Origin: Branchinecta lynchi
Taxonomy: Eukaryota; Arthropoda; Branchiopoda; Anostraca; Branchinectidae
Reading direction: 5' to 3'
DNA: 64,000 bases
Assembly: GCA_023053575.1 (NCBI GenBank)
Contig: JAKZAP010000014.1
Span: 4,154,001 to 4,218,000 of the forward strand
The stretch's first letter is position 1; the number at the start of each line of letters is the position of its first letter. Of the stretch, positions 1-11,938 are shown one piece after another. Below the pieces are notes generated by a model, which did not search any database, was not told the origin of the DNA, and saw nothing but the letters and a program-made list of their open reading frames with translations. The position numbers were made by a program, and so were the translations under genes.

Positions 1-205
1 CTGCTAATACAGAAACAGTAGATCCCTACAAACTCAAAGTTAAGTTGGACAGGGAATCGTCGTCGAAAGCCTGGAAGTATGGATGGACACACCACCAGCA
101 ACTCTACAGTACAGGAGCAATGGCACCTTTTATGCCTTTGGCTTTGTTGCTGGACAACGCAATTTAAGGTGTCCGTTTTGCACTGTCAAACATATCCAGC
201 CTGTA

Positions 206-413
206 GTAGAGGTATGCTTAGGCCTATGTGAACAGTTACTTTAATGTGAACAGTGCCATTTCCGACTAAATGGTAGAATGAAGATCCAAGATATTATTTC
301 CTTAATTGCCTACTCTGGCTAAGTGGTTAGTAGTAGTTAGCTTTAGACACAGCAAGTGCATAAAATGGCAAAGTCCACTATCAACCAACGTTTACATAAG
401 CATACCTCTACTG
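206..413. mobile_element. Short TA-flanked MITE (208 bp)
   Basis: Ends GTAGAGGTATGCTTAGG...ATGTGAACAG and CATAAGCATACCTCTACTG, with TA on both sides (204-205, 414-415). Same terminal repeat as the 464-bp MITE at 13332-13795, but with a different, shorter interior. Confidence 0.65.
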
Positions 414-719
414 TACATTAGCCTGCATCCAGTGCAGCATAGCCTAGACATTTTAACAACACAAAAATTCTCACATCTGACTTGAAGCTGTGCTGCAAAA
501 TTTTAGCATGGATCAGAAGCACAACTGAATCTGACTTTGTCAGAGGGATTACAGAACTAAATAGAAGTTCCAGCAAAGACTGCAAATCCATTGTAGCTGG
601 ACAATATTTACAACAATCTCAATCCACTTGGAAGATAGCCCGCGAATTTTGAAACTGTAAACATGCGGTTATTGACGCGGCCAGTGTTGCCACACGTTAC
701 ACACAACATCCCGCAGCAA

Positions 720-963
720 AAAATTTGCCGGGCTCATTTTTGCTATTTACTCTTTTTAATATTAGATGCCCCCCCCCCCACCAATTTTGTCGGTCAGCCG
801 GTACTTAAAAAAATAGAGTAGGGGCGTAGAGCCGCGATTGTTTGAAACATTATTTTTTTTTTTAATAAAGGCAGTATTTTTTTCTTAAAAGCTGGTAAGA
901 AACTTGCCAGTCGCAAAGAACTTGACCCCCCTCCTAGCTCCCACCCATTTTAGCTAGAAACGT
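720..963. repeat. Diverged family F relative
   Basis: Poly-C tract, CGGTCAGCCGGTACTT, GAGCCGCGATTGTTTG, and an end reading CCATTTTAGCTAGAAACG. This resembles the family F order but is much decayed. Confidence 0.3.
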
Positions 964-1784
964 ATATGGGTCTATCGTTCTGTTTTGAGCCAGATAAAAG
1001 TTAATCAGGTCGTCTTCTGCGAAAAGAAAAATAGTTAACGATAGGCAATCAATTTTTTCGAGAATCCACATTTCTAAAGTGCAAACTGGTCACTAGCTAA
1101 TTATGCTAAATGACGAAGCCAAGTGCCGTAGGACTCAGCTTGCGGTTATTCGCCGGCATCAGGCCGGCATAGAGAGAAACCACATTTGGAGCCCGTATGC
1201 CCATTTTCACGAATTTTGTGAATCCCCCCAACCCGCAACCCTCGAGCTCTGAATATAAAATGACTAAGTGGTATTTACAAATCCATATTATCTGGTTTTC
1301 ACTCTTAAAATTTATGAATAGCAAAGTGCCCAATTGGCACCGAGATTTAGGGGAATGCGCAAAAATAGCGTAAATGCACACACTTGAAAAATACTAAGCG
1401 CAGCCGCTTCAAAAAACCGTCCAACTGGATCAAATGCGCACTTTGTTGCAACGCTGGAAGTCGCTGGAATTTAGCAAGCCACAATCAAGAACCAACACTT
1501 GTGCAAAGCAAATATGCTCATCATAAAATTCATCATAAAATTAGTTAATCTGTTTTTTTTTTTTTTTAATTTCACTATAGTTTCATATAATTTCCAGACC
1601 CCAAGAATTTATAAGCTAAAACGAAAAGTAAATGATACACCGTTCTTCCAAACAGAGAATACTACAAAATGCGTCGCTAGGCGAAATTTTTTGTAAAACT
1701 AACTGTAATGCATTAGTTGCGGTTGTTCCTTTGATGTAAATTCATATATTTAAATTCACATATTCGGCTTTTTGTTTCAGCTTC

Positions 1785-2480
1785 AAGCCGATGTACCGAC
1801 GAGACTTAAACTTTCGGCTTGCGCCCGATAAAAATTCACAGAATTTGATTTTTGTTTTTTCGTGTAAAAAGAACCTGATGTGCCGACAAGAATACCGACG
1901 CCCGGCAAAACCGTCGATTATTTCGCTCGACTAGACTGTGCAGAACTTCGATTTCTTACGTGTAAAAATAACCCCTTGTGCCGATGAGACTTGAACTTCC
2001 CGAGTGCGCCCAACAGGGTTTGCAAAATTTGATTTTAAGTATAAGTAGAACCCGATGTGCCGACGAGTCGACCGACGCCCGTATAAAAAGAACCAGATGT
2101 GACGACAAGAATACCGAGGCATGCAAAGCATGCAGAATTCAATTTCTTCAGTGTTTTGCGCGACAAATGTGTGCAGGATTTCATTCTTGCATAAAAAGAA
2201 CCCGATGTGCCGACGAGTCGACCGACGCCCGACAAAAATATAAAAAAATTATTTCTTTTGGATTCCTTATGTATAAAATAAACCGATGTGCCGGCGAGAA
2301 TACCGAGGCACGGCAAAAGCATTCACAATTCGATTGCTTCAGTGTTTTGCCTGACAAATGTTTGCAGGATTTCATTCCTTGCGTACAAAAAGAACCCGAT
2401 GTGCCGACGAGTCGACCGACGCCTGACAAAAGCATACACAATTTTATTTCTTCTGTGTTTGCCGGCGCTTCGCTCCGACA
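1785..2480. repeat. Degenerate tandem array with CCGATGTGCCGACGAG units
   Basis: At least six repeats of a unit containing AGAACCCGATGTGCCGACGA, then GTCGACCGACGCCCG (or GAATACCGAGGCACGG), then an A/T-rich spacer with GCAGGATTTCATTC. Spacing varies between about 55 and 130 bp. Both-strand open frames here (for example 1978-2535) are by-products of the repeat. Confidence 0.7.
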
Positions 2481-3679
2481 AACAAGGGAACTTTTTTACA
2501 ATATTTTAATTTCGAACACGGGTCATTATAGCTAGCGCATGTAGCGGCTAAACTTAACTTATCTGGAAGCAATTTTATGAAATACCCTACGTGTAAACGT
2601 AGCTTAAGCCCGTATTTTGTTCAACGAGTTTCAAACCCGTTCTCCGTTGAGGTTGTTCCAAGAAACGCCTATTGCACCAATTTTAAACTGAGGGGCTAGT
2701 AACTAAAAATCAGCATTTGCGTACGATTTCCAGGGGCGTCATTTGGGTGAGGCAGGTGGGGTGGAGGGTGGGGGGCAGATTGCCCTCCTGTTTTTCCAAG
2801 GGAGCCCAGAGCTACAGGAAAAATATCGACAAAAACTCAGTTTCTCATCAGAACTGTGACATCTGGTTGTGTCATTCCAGTTGACCCAGTTCATTCTTGA
2901 AAATTGCACACTTTTTAATCCGAGATAATGACCCATTGTTCGAGGATCGAATGTCTACAGAGCGCGTTTGAGCCTGGGTCACTCAGTGCCTTTTCCACTC
3001 ACCGACAGCTTATTTATTTTAGAAAATGGTAAGAATTTTTTCGTAGATTTATTAATGTTTTTCTATGTTTAATTCTAACATTGTAGTAGGAAACTCTTCA
3101 AGACTACTTGTCCTGTTCACTGATGTCGAAGGTTTCACAAGTTCAATCCGTTGTTAGCATTGCTCCAATTTTTTTTTTTCCTGAGTTATTGTAAATAGGA
3201 AGGTCCATTTCATGACACTCTTTTTCTTCTTCATTAATTTTGTAAAAAAATGGGTGCTTTTATCCATTCTGCTGAAGGACCTTTTCCCGATACAGAGCAG
3301 AACGGTATGCAGAACTGGTTCCTATTCCGTTGATCATCTGCAGAACGGAATGAAGAATGGTATCTGTGATGGGGTGTATATTTTTGAGTGGCGAGAGCAA
3401 ACCCCTTCACCCGGATTTGAGCCTGGGTTCTCAGAACCCCAGATCCGGGTGACAGGAGCTCGCTAGTTAATCCTATATATGTGTGTATTATATGTGTTTT
3501 TGTATACAAGCATCATTTTGTAAATGAGAAAATATAGTCGTCTGGTAGCTGAAGTCGAAGGAACAACCAAAAGTAGCCTTGTGTGACAAGCACCGTCACA
3601 AGATCTGAATGAGATACAACTCGTTCTCCTTTCTATTTAAAAAATATAGCACTACGGCTATCTACTAAAAACCGCTTAG
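2481..3679. other. No feature recognised
   Basis: No conserved coding sequence or clear element. There is a hairpin near 3410-3456 with CACCCGGATTTGAGCC, vaguely like a tRNA T-arm, but no tRNA can be folded around it. Confidence 0.5.
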
Positions 3680-3990
3680 GCAGGGGTGTCACGACTGGGG
3701 GGGGGGGGGGGGAGGCCCCCCCAAAGCTCTCGGGCAGTCGGTAAAAAATAACCGAGTTGGCGCGAAGCGCCGCGATTTTTTGTCAAAACAGTTGATTTTT
3801 TTCATGAAAACAGTCGGTTTTCTGAAAAATGGTCGATTTATCGTCAAAATAGTCGGTTTATATTAAATCAGTCGATGTTTTTCAAAACTGTAATTTTTGT
3901 TGTTGAAAACAGTCGTTTTTTCTGCAGAAAAAACCAGTTGGTAAATCTCTAGTCCCCCCTCCCAAACATTTTGGCTAGTAACGCATCTGC
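3680..3990. mobile_element. Family F element F1
   Basis: Ends GCAGGGGTGTCACGACTGG and GGCTAGTAACGCATCTGC (imperfect inverted repeats). The interior repeats a roughly 27-bp degenerate unit of the type CAAAACAGTTGATTTTTTTC / GAAAACAGTCGGTTTT. Poly-G and poly-C tracts lie next to the ends. Other copies are at 21445-21708, about 5865-6117 and about 15266-15519, with a weaker relative at 720-963. Confidence 0.55.
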
Positions 3991-4006
3991 TTATAGGAGA
4001 ATGGGA

Positions 4007-4421
4007 TAAGGCGTACTCTCGCCATTCCACGAGGACTCCTCGGGGAGACACTCCATGTGGACTCCGCGTAGGGAAAACAACGAGAATACGGGGAATGCTT
4101 CCAAAATGGATTTTGTTCGAAAGATAAATATGCAGTTCACAAAATCATTCTCGCTCCCCTTTATTTTTGGTTTTGTTTATTCTGCTTATTTTTAGTTAAT
4201 TTTACATTGCACCAACCTGGCACCAACACCAGCAAAAATTGATTCCCCTCCGAATCAGAAAAGAAGTCCTTTTTGATGATGGTGATCATAATCTGAGCAT
4301 TCCCCGTCCGTGGGGACTCACGAGAATACGGGGATGGAGTCCCCGGGACAAACAAAAACGCGAGGACTCCTCAAGTGCAGTCCTCGGGGAACAGTCGGGG
4401 AACGGCGAGAACACGCCTATA
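4007..4421. mobile_element. Family I MITE, upstream copy
   Basis: Independent copy with ends AAGGCGTACTCTCGCC and GGCGAGAACACGCCTATA and the same central TTTTGATGATGGTGAT. It lies just left of the duplicated block. Confidence 0.6.
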
Positions 4422-4699
4422 GAGAACGGAAAACGGGTTGACTAAAACGCGGCTATTGTCGCGTTGTTTCTTCGTTAAGCTCTATGTTTATTGAATGTTG
4501 GCGCTAGATTTGAATTCTAATGTGGTAGTGGTTTATTTTAGTGGTTTGTTAAGTGGACTTAAGAATTTTCGGGTATTCAGGACTGTTCAGGACTGAACGT
4601 TAACAGATTAGGTAACTGAAAAGAGCCTGGACAGTTACAGAGTTCAGGCAATTACACCAAATCATGAGAACTGTGCCGAAAATTTGGATAACGGAAATA

Positions 4700-4946
4700 A
4701 TACAGAATAAATAAGCATTCAAATCTTTCATTATTTATTATATGTTTGTTTTCTTCTCACAGCCTGACCAGGACCCTTGCCAAGAAGCAGCTTCTTGGCA
4801 AGGGTCCTGGTCAGGCTGTCGGAAGAAAACAAACCTGGAAATTCATTATTTGAAAATCCACTATAGTGAATAGTGGAACAACAAAGTAAAGTATTTTCAG
4901 CGGGTATTTACGCCAATTTAAGTGAATAAGTGATGGGTAACTAGAT
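4700..4946. mobile_element. Element E1: palindrome with hammerhead stem II, version 1
   Basis: Centre is a 59-bp palindrome (4760-4818) with perfect 28-bp arms around the three bases CAG. Each arm reads CAGCCTGACCAGGACCC onward to CCAAGAAG, so it matches the E2 core but with CTGACCA in place of CTGACGA and is cut inside stem II. Outer arms (TTTGTTTTCTT / AAGAAAACAAA) extend the pairing. The right flank (GTGGAACAACAAAGTAAAG) recurs inverted near 48110-48190 and 55335-55430. Confidence 0.5.
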
Positions 4947-4955
4947 TGTCCTATC

Positions 4956-5773
4956 CAGTCATACACAAATCCTCAATTTTTGGGCATGGTGCCCCAACGT
5001 CTGGGCATGCCCGAACGTATGGGCATGGTACCCATACGTTGGAGCACCATGCTCTGGAGCATGGGCATGGTACCCCTGTGAAATTTGGATAAACTGAGAC
5101 TGGTTACATACCTAAATAGGGCCTTCTCCCTGTCCTAGATCAAAAGATACCTGGTTTCACTGTCTATCCAACCTCATTTTCCAATTTACAAAATGTTAGA
5201 GCACTTCCAAGATACAGAGAGTTTTTTGGAGGCCACTTCTCTTCTAGTGGGCTTATCCTATCCTTTTTCAGAAAGTTGCTGCTAGGTAGCATGGATGAGG
5301 CAAGCTTTTCAATCTGTTCAGTGGAGCAAATATTTCCTTTAGATTGTTTGCCTTTTATTGTATTTATTTTGAGTTGTTTTTTTTTTTACCTGTTTTTACT
5401 CTGACTTTTGACTTTTTGACAACATGGAAAAGGATTGAGTAACCTAATGGCAACTACCTGTAAAAGGATAGGGTAAACCCACTGGGAAAGAAGTGGCCTC
5501 CACAAAACTCTCTGTATCTTGAAAGTGCTCTAACATTTTGGAAATTGGAAAATGAGGTTGTATAGACAGTGAAATCAGGTATCTTTTGATCTAGGACAGG
5601 GAGAAGGCCCTATTTAGGTATGTAACCAGTCTCAGTTTATCCAAATTTCACAGGGGTACCATGCCCATGCTCCAGAGCATGGTGCTCCAACGTATGGGTA
5701 CCATGCCCATACGTTCGGACATGCCCAGACGTTGGGGCACCATGCCCAAAAATTGAGGATTTGTGCATGACTG
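4956..5773. mobile_element. hAT-like foldback MITE, present in one version only
   Basis: Element of 818 bp with ends CAGTCATACACAAATCC and its near-complement, flanked by a perfect 8-bp duplication GTCCTATC (4948-4955 and 5774-5781). The empty site is intact at 15176-15183. Inverted arms run about 315 bp from each end. The subterminal region repeats GGGCATG/CATGCCC several times. No transposase frame is present. An 8-bp duplication with CAG...CTG ends is typical of the hAT superfamily. The element lies upstream of exon 1. Confidence 0.88.
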
Positions 5774-5864
5774 GTCCTATCCCAGCCCTTTTCTTAATCT
5801 TAAATGGTATCATCAGTGGTGTTTTATGTTTGGCACCAGTAAATTTTTCAAGGGAGGTTCAGGT

Positions 5865-6117
5865 ACTATTTTTCGTCAAAATAGTTTATTGTTTTGATGA
5901 AAACAGTTGTTTTATGAAAATAATTTGATCCTTAGTCAAAGCAGTCATTTTTTTCTGAAAATTAGTCAATTTTTTTTAAATATTTTTTTTTTTTCATGAA
6001 AATAGTTTTTTTTTCTGCTAAGTTATCGTTTTTTCTGCAAAAACAGTCGGTAAAAATTACCAGCAAGTTGGTACATGTCCCCCCTTCCCCCAAACAGTTT
6101 GGCTAGTAACGCCTCTG
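5865..6117. repeat. Family F copy upstream of exon 1, version 1
   Basis: Tandem GTCAAAATAGTT / GATGAAAACAGTTG units and the right end GGCTAGTAACGCCTCTG. The left end is degenerate. The same copy in version 2 is about 15266-15519. Confidence 0.5.
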
Positions 6118-6556
6118 TTCCCCTGAGTAGTGTCATCTTCTACTCATGTGAAAATGATTTCACATTCTTTGATCTATAATATCTTCGAGAAAAAAACAAT
6201 GCTAGATATGTCATCACAGTAGAGAATGGCATGTTTCTGAGTAGAAAAACACACGGACAATGGGATATAGCATGTCAGAGTTGTGAACCAAATTACAAAC
6301 CAGAGTTGCTGTTGCTAATGAATGAAAGAACTTCACACTAACGTCCATGGAGAGAACCAAAATAGGCCTTATGTCTATTGATGATTATTTATTTGTTTCA
6401 AAGTATAGAAATTGGGGGCTGTGTTCCGATAAATCAACTGTAACCTTACTGTATTTCTTTTCCTCGACTTTGCAGTTAGCCTACTGGGTAACATCCTGGT
6501 AGCATCTGGTCACCATAAACTATGAGTAGTAACGGCAACAACATTTTTTTTTTCAG

Positions 6557-6692
6557 ATGTCAATACGAAGCTGCTTGATTATCAGCTTCTGTTGCCTTTC
6601 CGTCAGTGCATCTGAAGAAGCATGTTTAAAAGAGTCGGAAGGAACAAGTTGCGATGCATCAAAGGCAGGCTCAAGCAATAGGTACTCCATAG
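6557..6692 (+). CDS. POGLUT1: POGLUT1 exon 1 (signal peptide), first allelic version
   Basis: Coding exon for residues 1-45 plus the first base of codon 46. The ATG follows directly after a T10-CAG acceptor-like tract, so a 5' UTR exon probably lies upstream. The translation begins MSIRSCLIISFCCLSVSA, a short basic n-region plus hydrophobic core with a plausible cleavage after SVSA. This fits an ER-lumenal glycosyltransferase. The donor is CATAG|gtttgt at 6692. A nearer AG|gtactc at 6681 is rejected because only 6692 leaves one base, the phase exon 2 needs (G+AC = Asp). Residues 19-45 are not conserved enough to recognise alone; the identity comes from exons 2-4. A near-identical version lies at 15979-16114. 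Confidence 0.8.
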
Positions 6693-6783
6693 GTTTGTCT
6701 TCGATTCTGTATCAGTAGCAACATTGTCCTATTACCACTGTTTTATTCTGCCGTGCTAATCGGCAACATACTCTTCAAAGTTT

Positions 6784-9771
6784 TTATGGCACTTGAGCTT
6801 ACTCAAGTGCCATATAGCGATTGTTATTTCTGTCCGTCAGTCGGTCTGTCGGTCTGTCGGTCTGTCTGTCCCGGTTTTGCTAGTTCGGGCACTTCCAGAT
6901 AAGCTAGGACGATGAAACTTGGCAAGCATATCAGGAACTGGACCAGAATAAATTAGAAATTGTCGCTTCCTCGATCCGACCATCTGGAGGGGAGTGGAGG
7001 GAGGGGGAATCCGGAAAAAATAGGAAAAATGAGATATTTTTAGCTTACGAACGGGTGATCGGATCTTAATGAAACTTAATACATGGAAGGACTTTGTGTC
7101 TCAGACCCTCCATTTTAAATCCAGACCGGATCCGGTGACACTGGGGGGAGTTAGAGGGGGAAACCGGAAATCTTGGAAAACACTTAGAGTGGAGGGATCC
7201 GAATGAAAGTTGGTGGAAAGTACAAGCAAAAGTCCTAGATACGTGACTGATACAACCGGAACGGATCCGCTCACTTTGGGAGAGTTGGGGGGGGGGGGGG
7301 AGAAGTCCGAATTTGTAGTGATCTCGCGAGTTCCGTGCTTCCTGATGTGCTGGGACGATGGAAATTGACAGGCATGTCTGGGACCCGACCAGCTTAAATA
7401 GGAAATCATCAATTCCCCGATTCGACCATCTGAGGGGGGGGGAGTGGAGGGAGGGTGAAGCCAAAATCTGAGGTATTTTTAGCTTGCGAACGGGTGATCG
7501 GATCTTGATGAAAATTGATATTTAGGATGACCTCGTGTTTCAGACACCTCACTTTAAATCCGGGCCGGATCCGATGACACTGGGGGGAGTTGGAGGAGGG
7601 AACCGGAAATTTTGAGAAACGCTTAAAGTGGAGGGATCGGGATGAAACTTGGTGGGAAAAACAACCACAGGTCCTAGAAACGTCATTGACATAACCGGAC
7701 CGGATCAGGGCACTGTGGGGGAGTTGGGGTGGGGAACCGGAAATTTTGAGAAACGCTTAAAGTGGAGGGATCGGGATGAAACTTGGTGGGAAAAACAAGC
7801 ACAGGTCCTAGACACGTCATTGACATAACCGGACCGGATCAGGGCACTGTGGGGGAGTTGGGATGGGGTCCGGATTTCTAGCGATCCCGCGAGTTCGGCA
7901 TACTTCCTGGTGTCCTAGGGCGATGAAACTTGGCAGGTATGTCAAGGATCCGAACAGATTGACTTGAGAACAGCCGTTTCCCCGACCATCGTGGGGGGAG
8001 TGGGTGGATGGGGAGTCCGGAATCTAGTGGCGTGCATAACTTTTGAACGGGTGATCGGATCTTGATGAAAATTGATATTTAGGTTGACCTTGTGTCTCAG
8101 ACACCTCACTTTAAATCCGGGCGGGATCCGATGACACTGGGGGGAGTTGGAGGAGGTAACCGGAAATTTTGAGAAACGCTTAAAGTGGAGGGATCGGGAT
8201 GAAACTTGGTGGGAAAAACAAGCACAGGTCCTAGACACGTCATTGACATAACCGGACCGGATCCGATGACACTGGGAGGAGTTGGAGGAGGGAACCGGAA
8301 ATTTTGAGAAACGCTTAAAGTGGAGAGATCGGGATGGAACTTGGTGGGAAAAACAAGCACAGGTCCTCGACACGTCATTGACATAACCGGACCGGATCAG
8401 GGCACTGTAGGGGAGTTGGGGTGGGGGTCCGGATTTCTAGCGATCCCGCGAGTTCGGCATACTTCCTGATGTCCTAGGGCGATGAAACTTGGCAGGTATG
8501 TCAGGGATCCGAACAGATTGACTTGAGAACAGCCGTTTCCCCGACCCGACCATCGGGGGGGGGGAGTGGGTGGATGGGGAGTCCGGAATCTAGTGGCGTG
8601 CATAACTTTTGAACGGGTGATCGAATTTGAATGAAACTTGTCTGGTGAGCTATCGCCTCGGACGTTCAGTTTCACGTCCGAGTCGGGTCCGATACCTGTG
8701 GGGATGGGGGGGGGGGGTGGAAAACTCAAGAAACTCTAAAAGTAGAGGGATTGGGACGAAACTTAATGGATGGAACAAGCATTAGGCCTAGATGAAATTG
8801 ACGGAGCCAGATGGTTTCGGGGCTCTGTGGGGGGGAGTTGGAGGGGCTTTCCTGGAATTCCGGTAGTCGTGAGTTAGAATAGTTCCAGATGTAAAACGAC
8901 AACGAAACTTTGCAGGCATATTAGCGACCCGAATTATCTTGACTTAAAAACCTGACACAACATACCCCCGGAAACTTCCGTTCCTAGATCCGAGCATTTT
9001 TGGGGGAGCAAGAGAAGAGAAATATGGACTTCTATAAATTGCGAACGAGTGGTCTGATTCGAGTGAAACTTCATGGGTGATACGAATCGATGGCCTCGAC
9101 ATGTAAAACATGCGTTCGAACCATATGCGACCACGATTAGGGGAATTGGGGGTGGGGGGACTTTTGACATGCACAAAAACCAAACGGATGGACCGAATGA
9201 GATGCAATTCGACAGTGCCGAGTTTATGCGGCCTAGATTTGTTATTTGGCGTCTGGGCCGGATTCGGCCAAGGTAGGGGGGGGGGGGGTACTGGAAACTT
9301 GCAGATAGGCTATGCTCCAATTTCAGTCAAACTTGATGAGGGAATTAAGAGATTGGGCCCGAACCGGCTCCGACAACGTTGGTAGGAAGGGGGGGGGGTA
9401 CCGGAACTTTCCAAAAATGCTCAGATTCGAGTGAAACTTGGTAGATGGTATAAACGAAGATGCTTTAGGTGGTCGATTTTTTTTTTTATTCCGAACCAGA
9501 TTCGGCCACGGTAGGTGGAAATAGAGTGAGTACCGGAAATCGTGTAGCACGTCTAGGGATCAAACAAATGGATTTATTGGGATGAAAGTTTGAACAGTCA
9601 TGTGCATTTGCAATCGAGACGATGCCGGAACTGCTCAGAAATGAGTGAAACTAAATATCCTATTTCTATTTCCGAACCGCCTTTTTGGATGGCGGGTGTA
9701 TTTTGTGACGTTTTCATCTACTTTCTTGTACAGCCTACTCGTACAAGTGCCATATGAGCTCGTAGCTCTTG
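6784..9771 (-). mobile_element. Family A element A1 (candidate non-autonomous Helentron)
   Basis: Insertion of 2,988 bp in intron 1 of version 1. Version 2 has only a run of seven T at this site (16203-16209). The left end has the hairpin GGCACTTGAGC-TTA/CT-CAAGTGCC; the right end reads CAAGTGCCATATGAGC...AGCTCTTG. Inside are degenerate tandem monomers with GGGATGAAACTTGG, including a roughly 130-bp tandem duplication (compare CATTGACATAACCGGACC near 7684 and 7817). A GTCGGTCTGTCGGTC microsatellite lies beside the hairpin. No target duplication can be separated from the T run. Structure suggests a HINE/DINE-like Helentron derivative. No Rep/helicase frame is present. Confidence 0.7.
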
Positions 9772-10504
9772 TTTTAAACACTTATCTTCCGTCTCTGAAT
9801 CTTCATGCGATTAAGATTGTTCAGATAGGTTTAATAAGCTGAATAGCAACCTCTTATCAGTGCTGCGATTGGTGTTGCCACGCTGATGCAGTTTTTCAAG
9901 TTTCTAAAGATCAGAAAATGTGTCCTTAGCCTACTACTTGAAGTACACCAGTACAATTTGACGCCCATTATACTGTAAAAACTTTTAGATCCACGGACGG
10001 ACAGCATTGGTCCTCGAAAAATAAGGAGTCATAACGGAACAAAACATGTTCTTTTGAAGAAAAGTTGTTTCTTCAGCTTCTAACAAAGTAAAACTTTAGT
10101 GCTTCCCGTGGCAACTCTGACGACGCTGCTCTTTTCCTCGGCCCGCTGGTGGAACTAACCAAGCGATCTGATTGGCCCTGCATAAACGAGAATAGAATGC
10201 GAGTCTATTCTCCTAATTCACCTTATTACGGCGCGCTCCGAGGAAAAGAGGAATCTGTGTTTCCTCAACCGTCCCATTTTGTTTCTATTTCTTCCACTAG
10301 AGTCTTCCGTTATTTTGTCAAAACCAGACTGCCAGCCTACCAGACCAGCTGTTCCATCGCGGTTATTAATGAAGAAGGGTACGAATAACCTCAAATAACG
10401 TCTGGACTTGTTTGTATATACTCTCCAGCTTTTTACGTTGTAGCTTCATGAAGACAACTCGCTGTGTTTATATATTTTGTTTAATAAATTCAGTAAAAAT
10501 CAGG

Positions 10505-11755
10505 TACCGATTCGGTCACTTTTACCAGGTGCGCCCCCCCCCCCCAATGAAGAACGGCTCGGGACGCCCTGGTGGGGGGGGAGCTGGAGGGGGGTCCGGA
10601 ATTCCGGTGATTGTAGGTTTGTACCTCCAGATGTGCTAGGACGATGAAACTTGGCTTGAACATTTGAGACTTGACAAGATTGGTTAAGAAATTGTCACTT
10701 CTCAGATTTGACCATCCCTCAAAGGACCTGTCTTACCGATAATACTAATGCAACCTACTTCTGTAATCAATCCATATATTTTTAAACCCGGAGACCCCAA
10801 TTTCGTACCGTACATGCATTCTAACCCCTCTAACAAAACCGCGCTGATTTTCTCACTTACTGTGTTTTGCTACCTTCGTTGTGTATCACGCTGTCGACGG
10901 GTGTCTGCGAGAAGTTTTTCTGTCACAAAACCGGTTATGTAAATTGTTTCCCTGTTTTCGCTCCAAGTCAACGGGTCTCGGAAAAGGCTTAAAACAGCCA
11001 AAACCGTAGTTTATTTGTTAAAAGCACTGCATAGTTTTAAAGTATTCAAAAATTTCAAAATATTGTAAGTTGAAGAGTAAATAGTAGGCTACGAGGGTTC
11101 CTTTAAAGTACTCATCTTAACCGCAAAGTACCCAAAAAATACTCTTAAGCTACATATACATTTTCATGATCCCCATGAGCCCATGATCATTTTTACCTCA
11201 GGTTTTGCACAGAAAATTAATGTCTAGCTCCATTGAAGTTCGCATCTTAACACCAAAGTGGAAACATTTTTTTTTTTTACCAAACGATACATTTAAAACG
11301 ATGTTTAAATATGAACTTCTAGCACCCCTTAACTGCGCATTTCAAACGAAAAGCCGAAAAATACTTTTACTAAACGATATGCTATATATTCCTGATTCCC
11401 AAGTGCACATGATCGTTTTTGCCTTAAGAGTTTTACTTACAAAGGAATCCCTTAAAGTACAAACACACTTTTGAGCAAAATACACATTTTCAGGATCTCT
11501 GTAAGCCTATGGGACCATCATTTTTGCTTTAAGAGTTTTGATTACGGATGAATTTCTAGCGCGCCTGAAGTGCGCATCATCACAGCCAAGTGCAAAAATG
11601 ATTAATCTTTACCAAACAATACATTTTCGTGATTTCCAAGGGTCCATCTCAAGGGCTTTGCTCACGAATGGTCACAACAAACCCTCTTAGCGGCAAATTC
11701 CTACGTTCCTCTTTTGACCCAGGCTTGCAAGTCCCATATTAGCTTGGAGCTCTTG
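10505..11755 (-). mobile_element. Family A fragment A2 (intron 1, version 1)
   Basis: Truncated, diverged copy. It starts in a GATTCGGTCAC monomer and ends at the family's other terminus, GGAGCTCTTG, preceded by a degenerate CAAGTcCCATAT motif. The inner part (about 11000-11700) is the AT-rich 5' domain seen also in A5 and A6. It is shared by both versions, so it predates their split. Confidence 0.65.
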
Positions 11756-11938
11756 TTTTCTCTTTCTTCCTCTAAAGTCTTATATAGGTGTGTATGGTCT
11801 TACATAGGTGGGCAAGCTAGTAAATGCCTGTCGTCGCTTTCTGTTCAGTGAGAGACCAAGATCAAATCTTAGTGTAAGCCATTATATATAGGCCTAGCCA
11901 CAGCATCCTTGTATAGCTTACATATCTTTTTACTATAG

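Noticed and set aside
1978..2535. 185-codon open frame on the + strand
   Set aside because: It lies wholly in the tandem array at 1785-2480, and the protein is a translation of the repeat in shifting phase. No domain, and overlapping frames exist on the other strand.
3405..3460. Possible tRNA or tRNA-derived SINE
   Set aside because: A GGCTCAAATCC-like word and a strong hairpin are present on the minus strand, but no acceptor, D or anticodon arm can be assembled at proper spacing.
6522..6556. Upstream ATG as an alternative start for exon 1
   Set aside because: ATGAGTAGTAAC at 6522 is out of frame with 6557 (35 bases apart), and in version 2 the spacing is also not a multiple of three.
7066..8729. 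Several 90-140-codon frames on the minus strand
   Set aside because: They are Pro/Ser-rich translations of the poly-C-containing monomers of family A, and similar frames appear in every family A copy.
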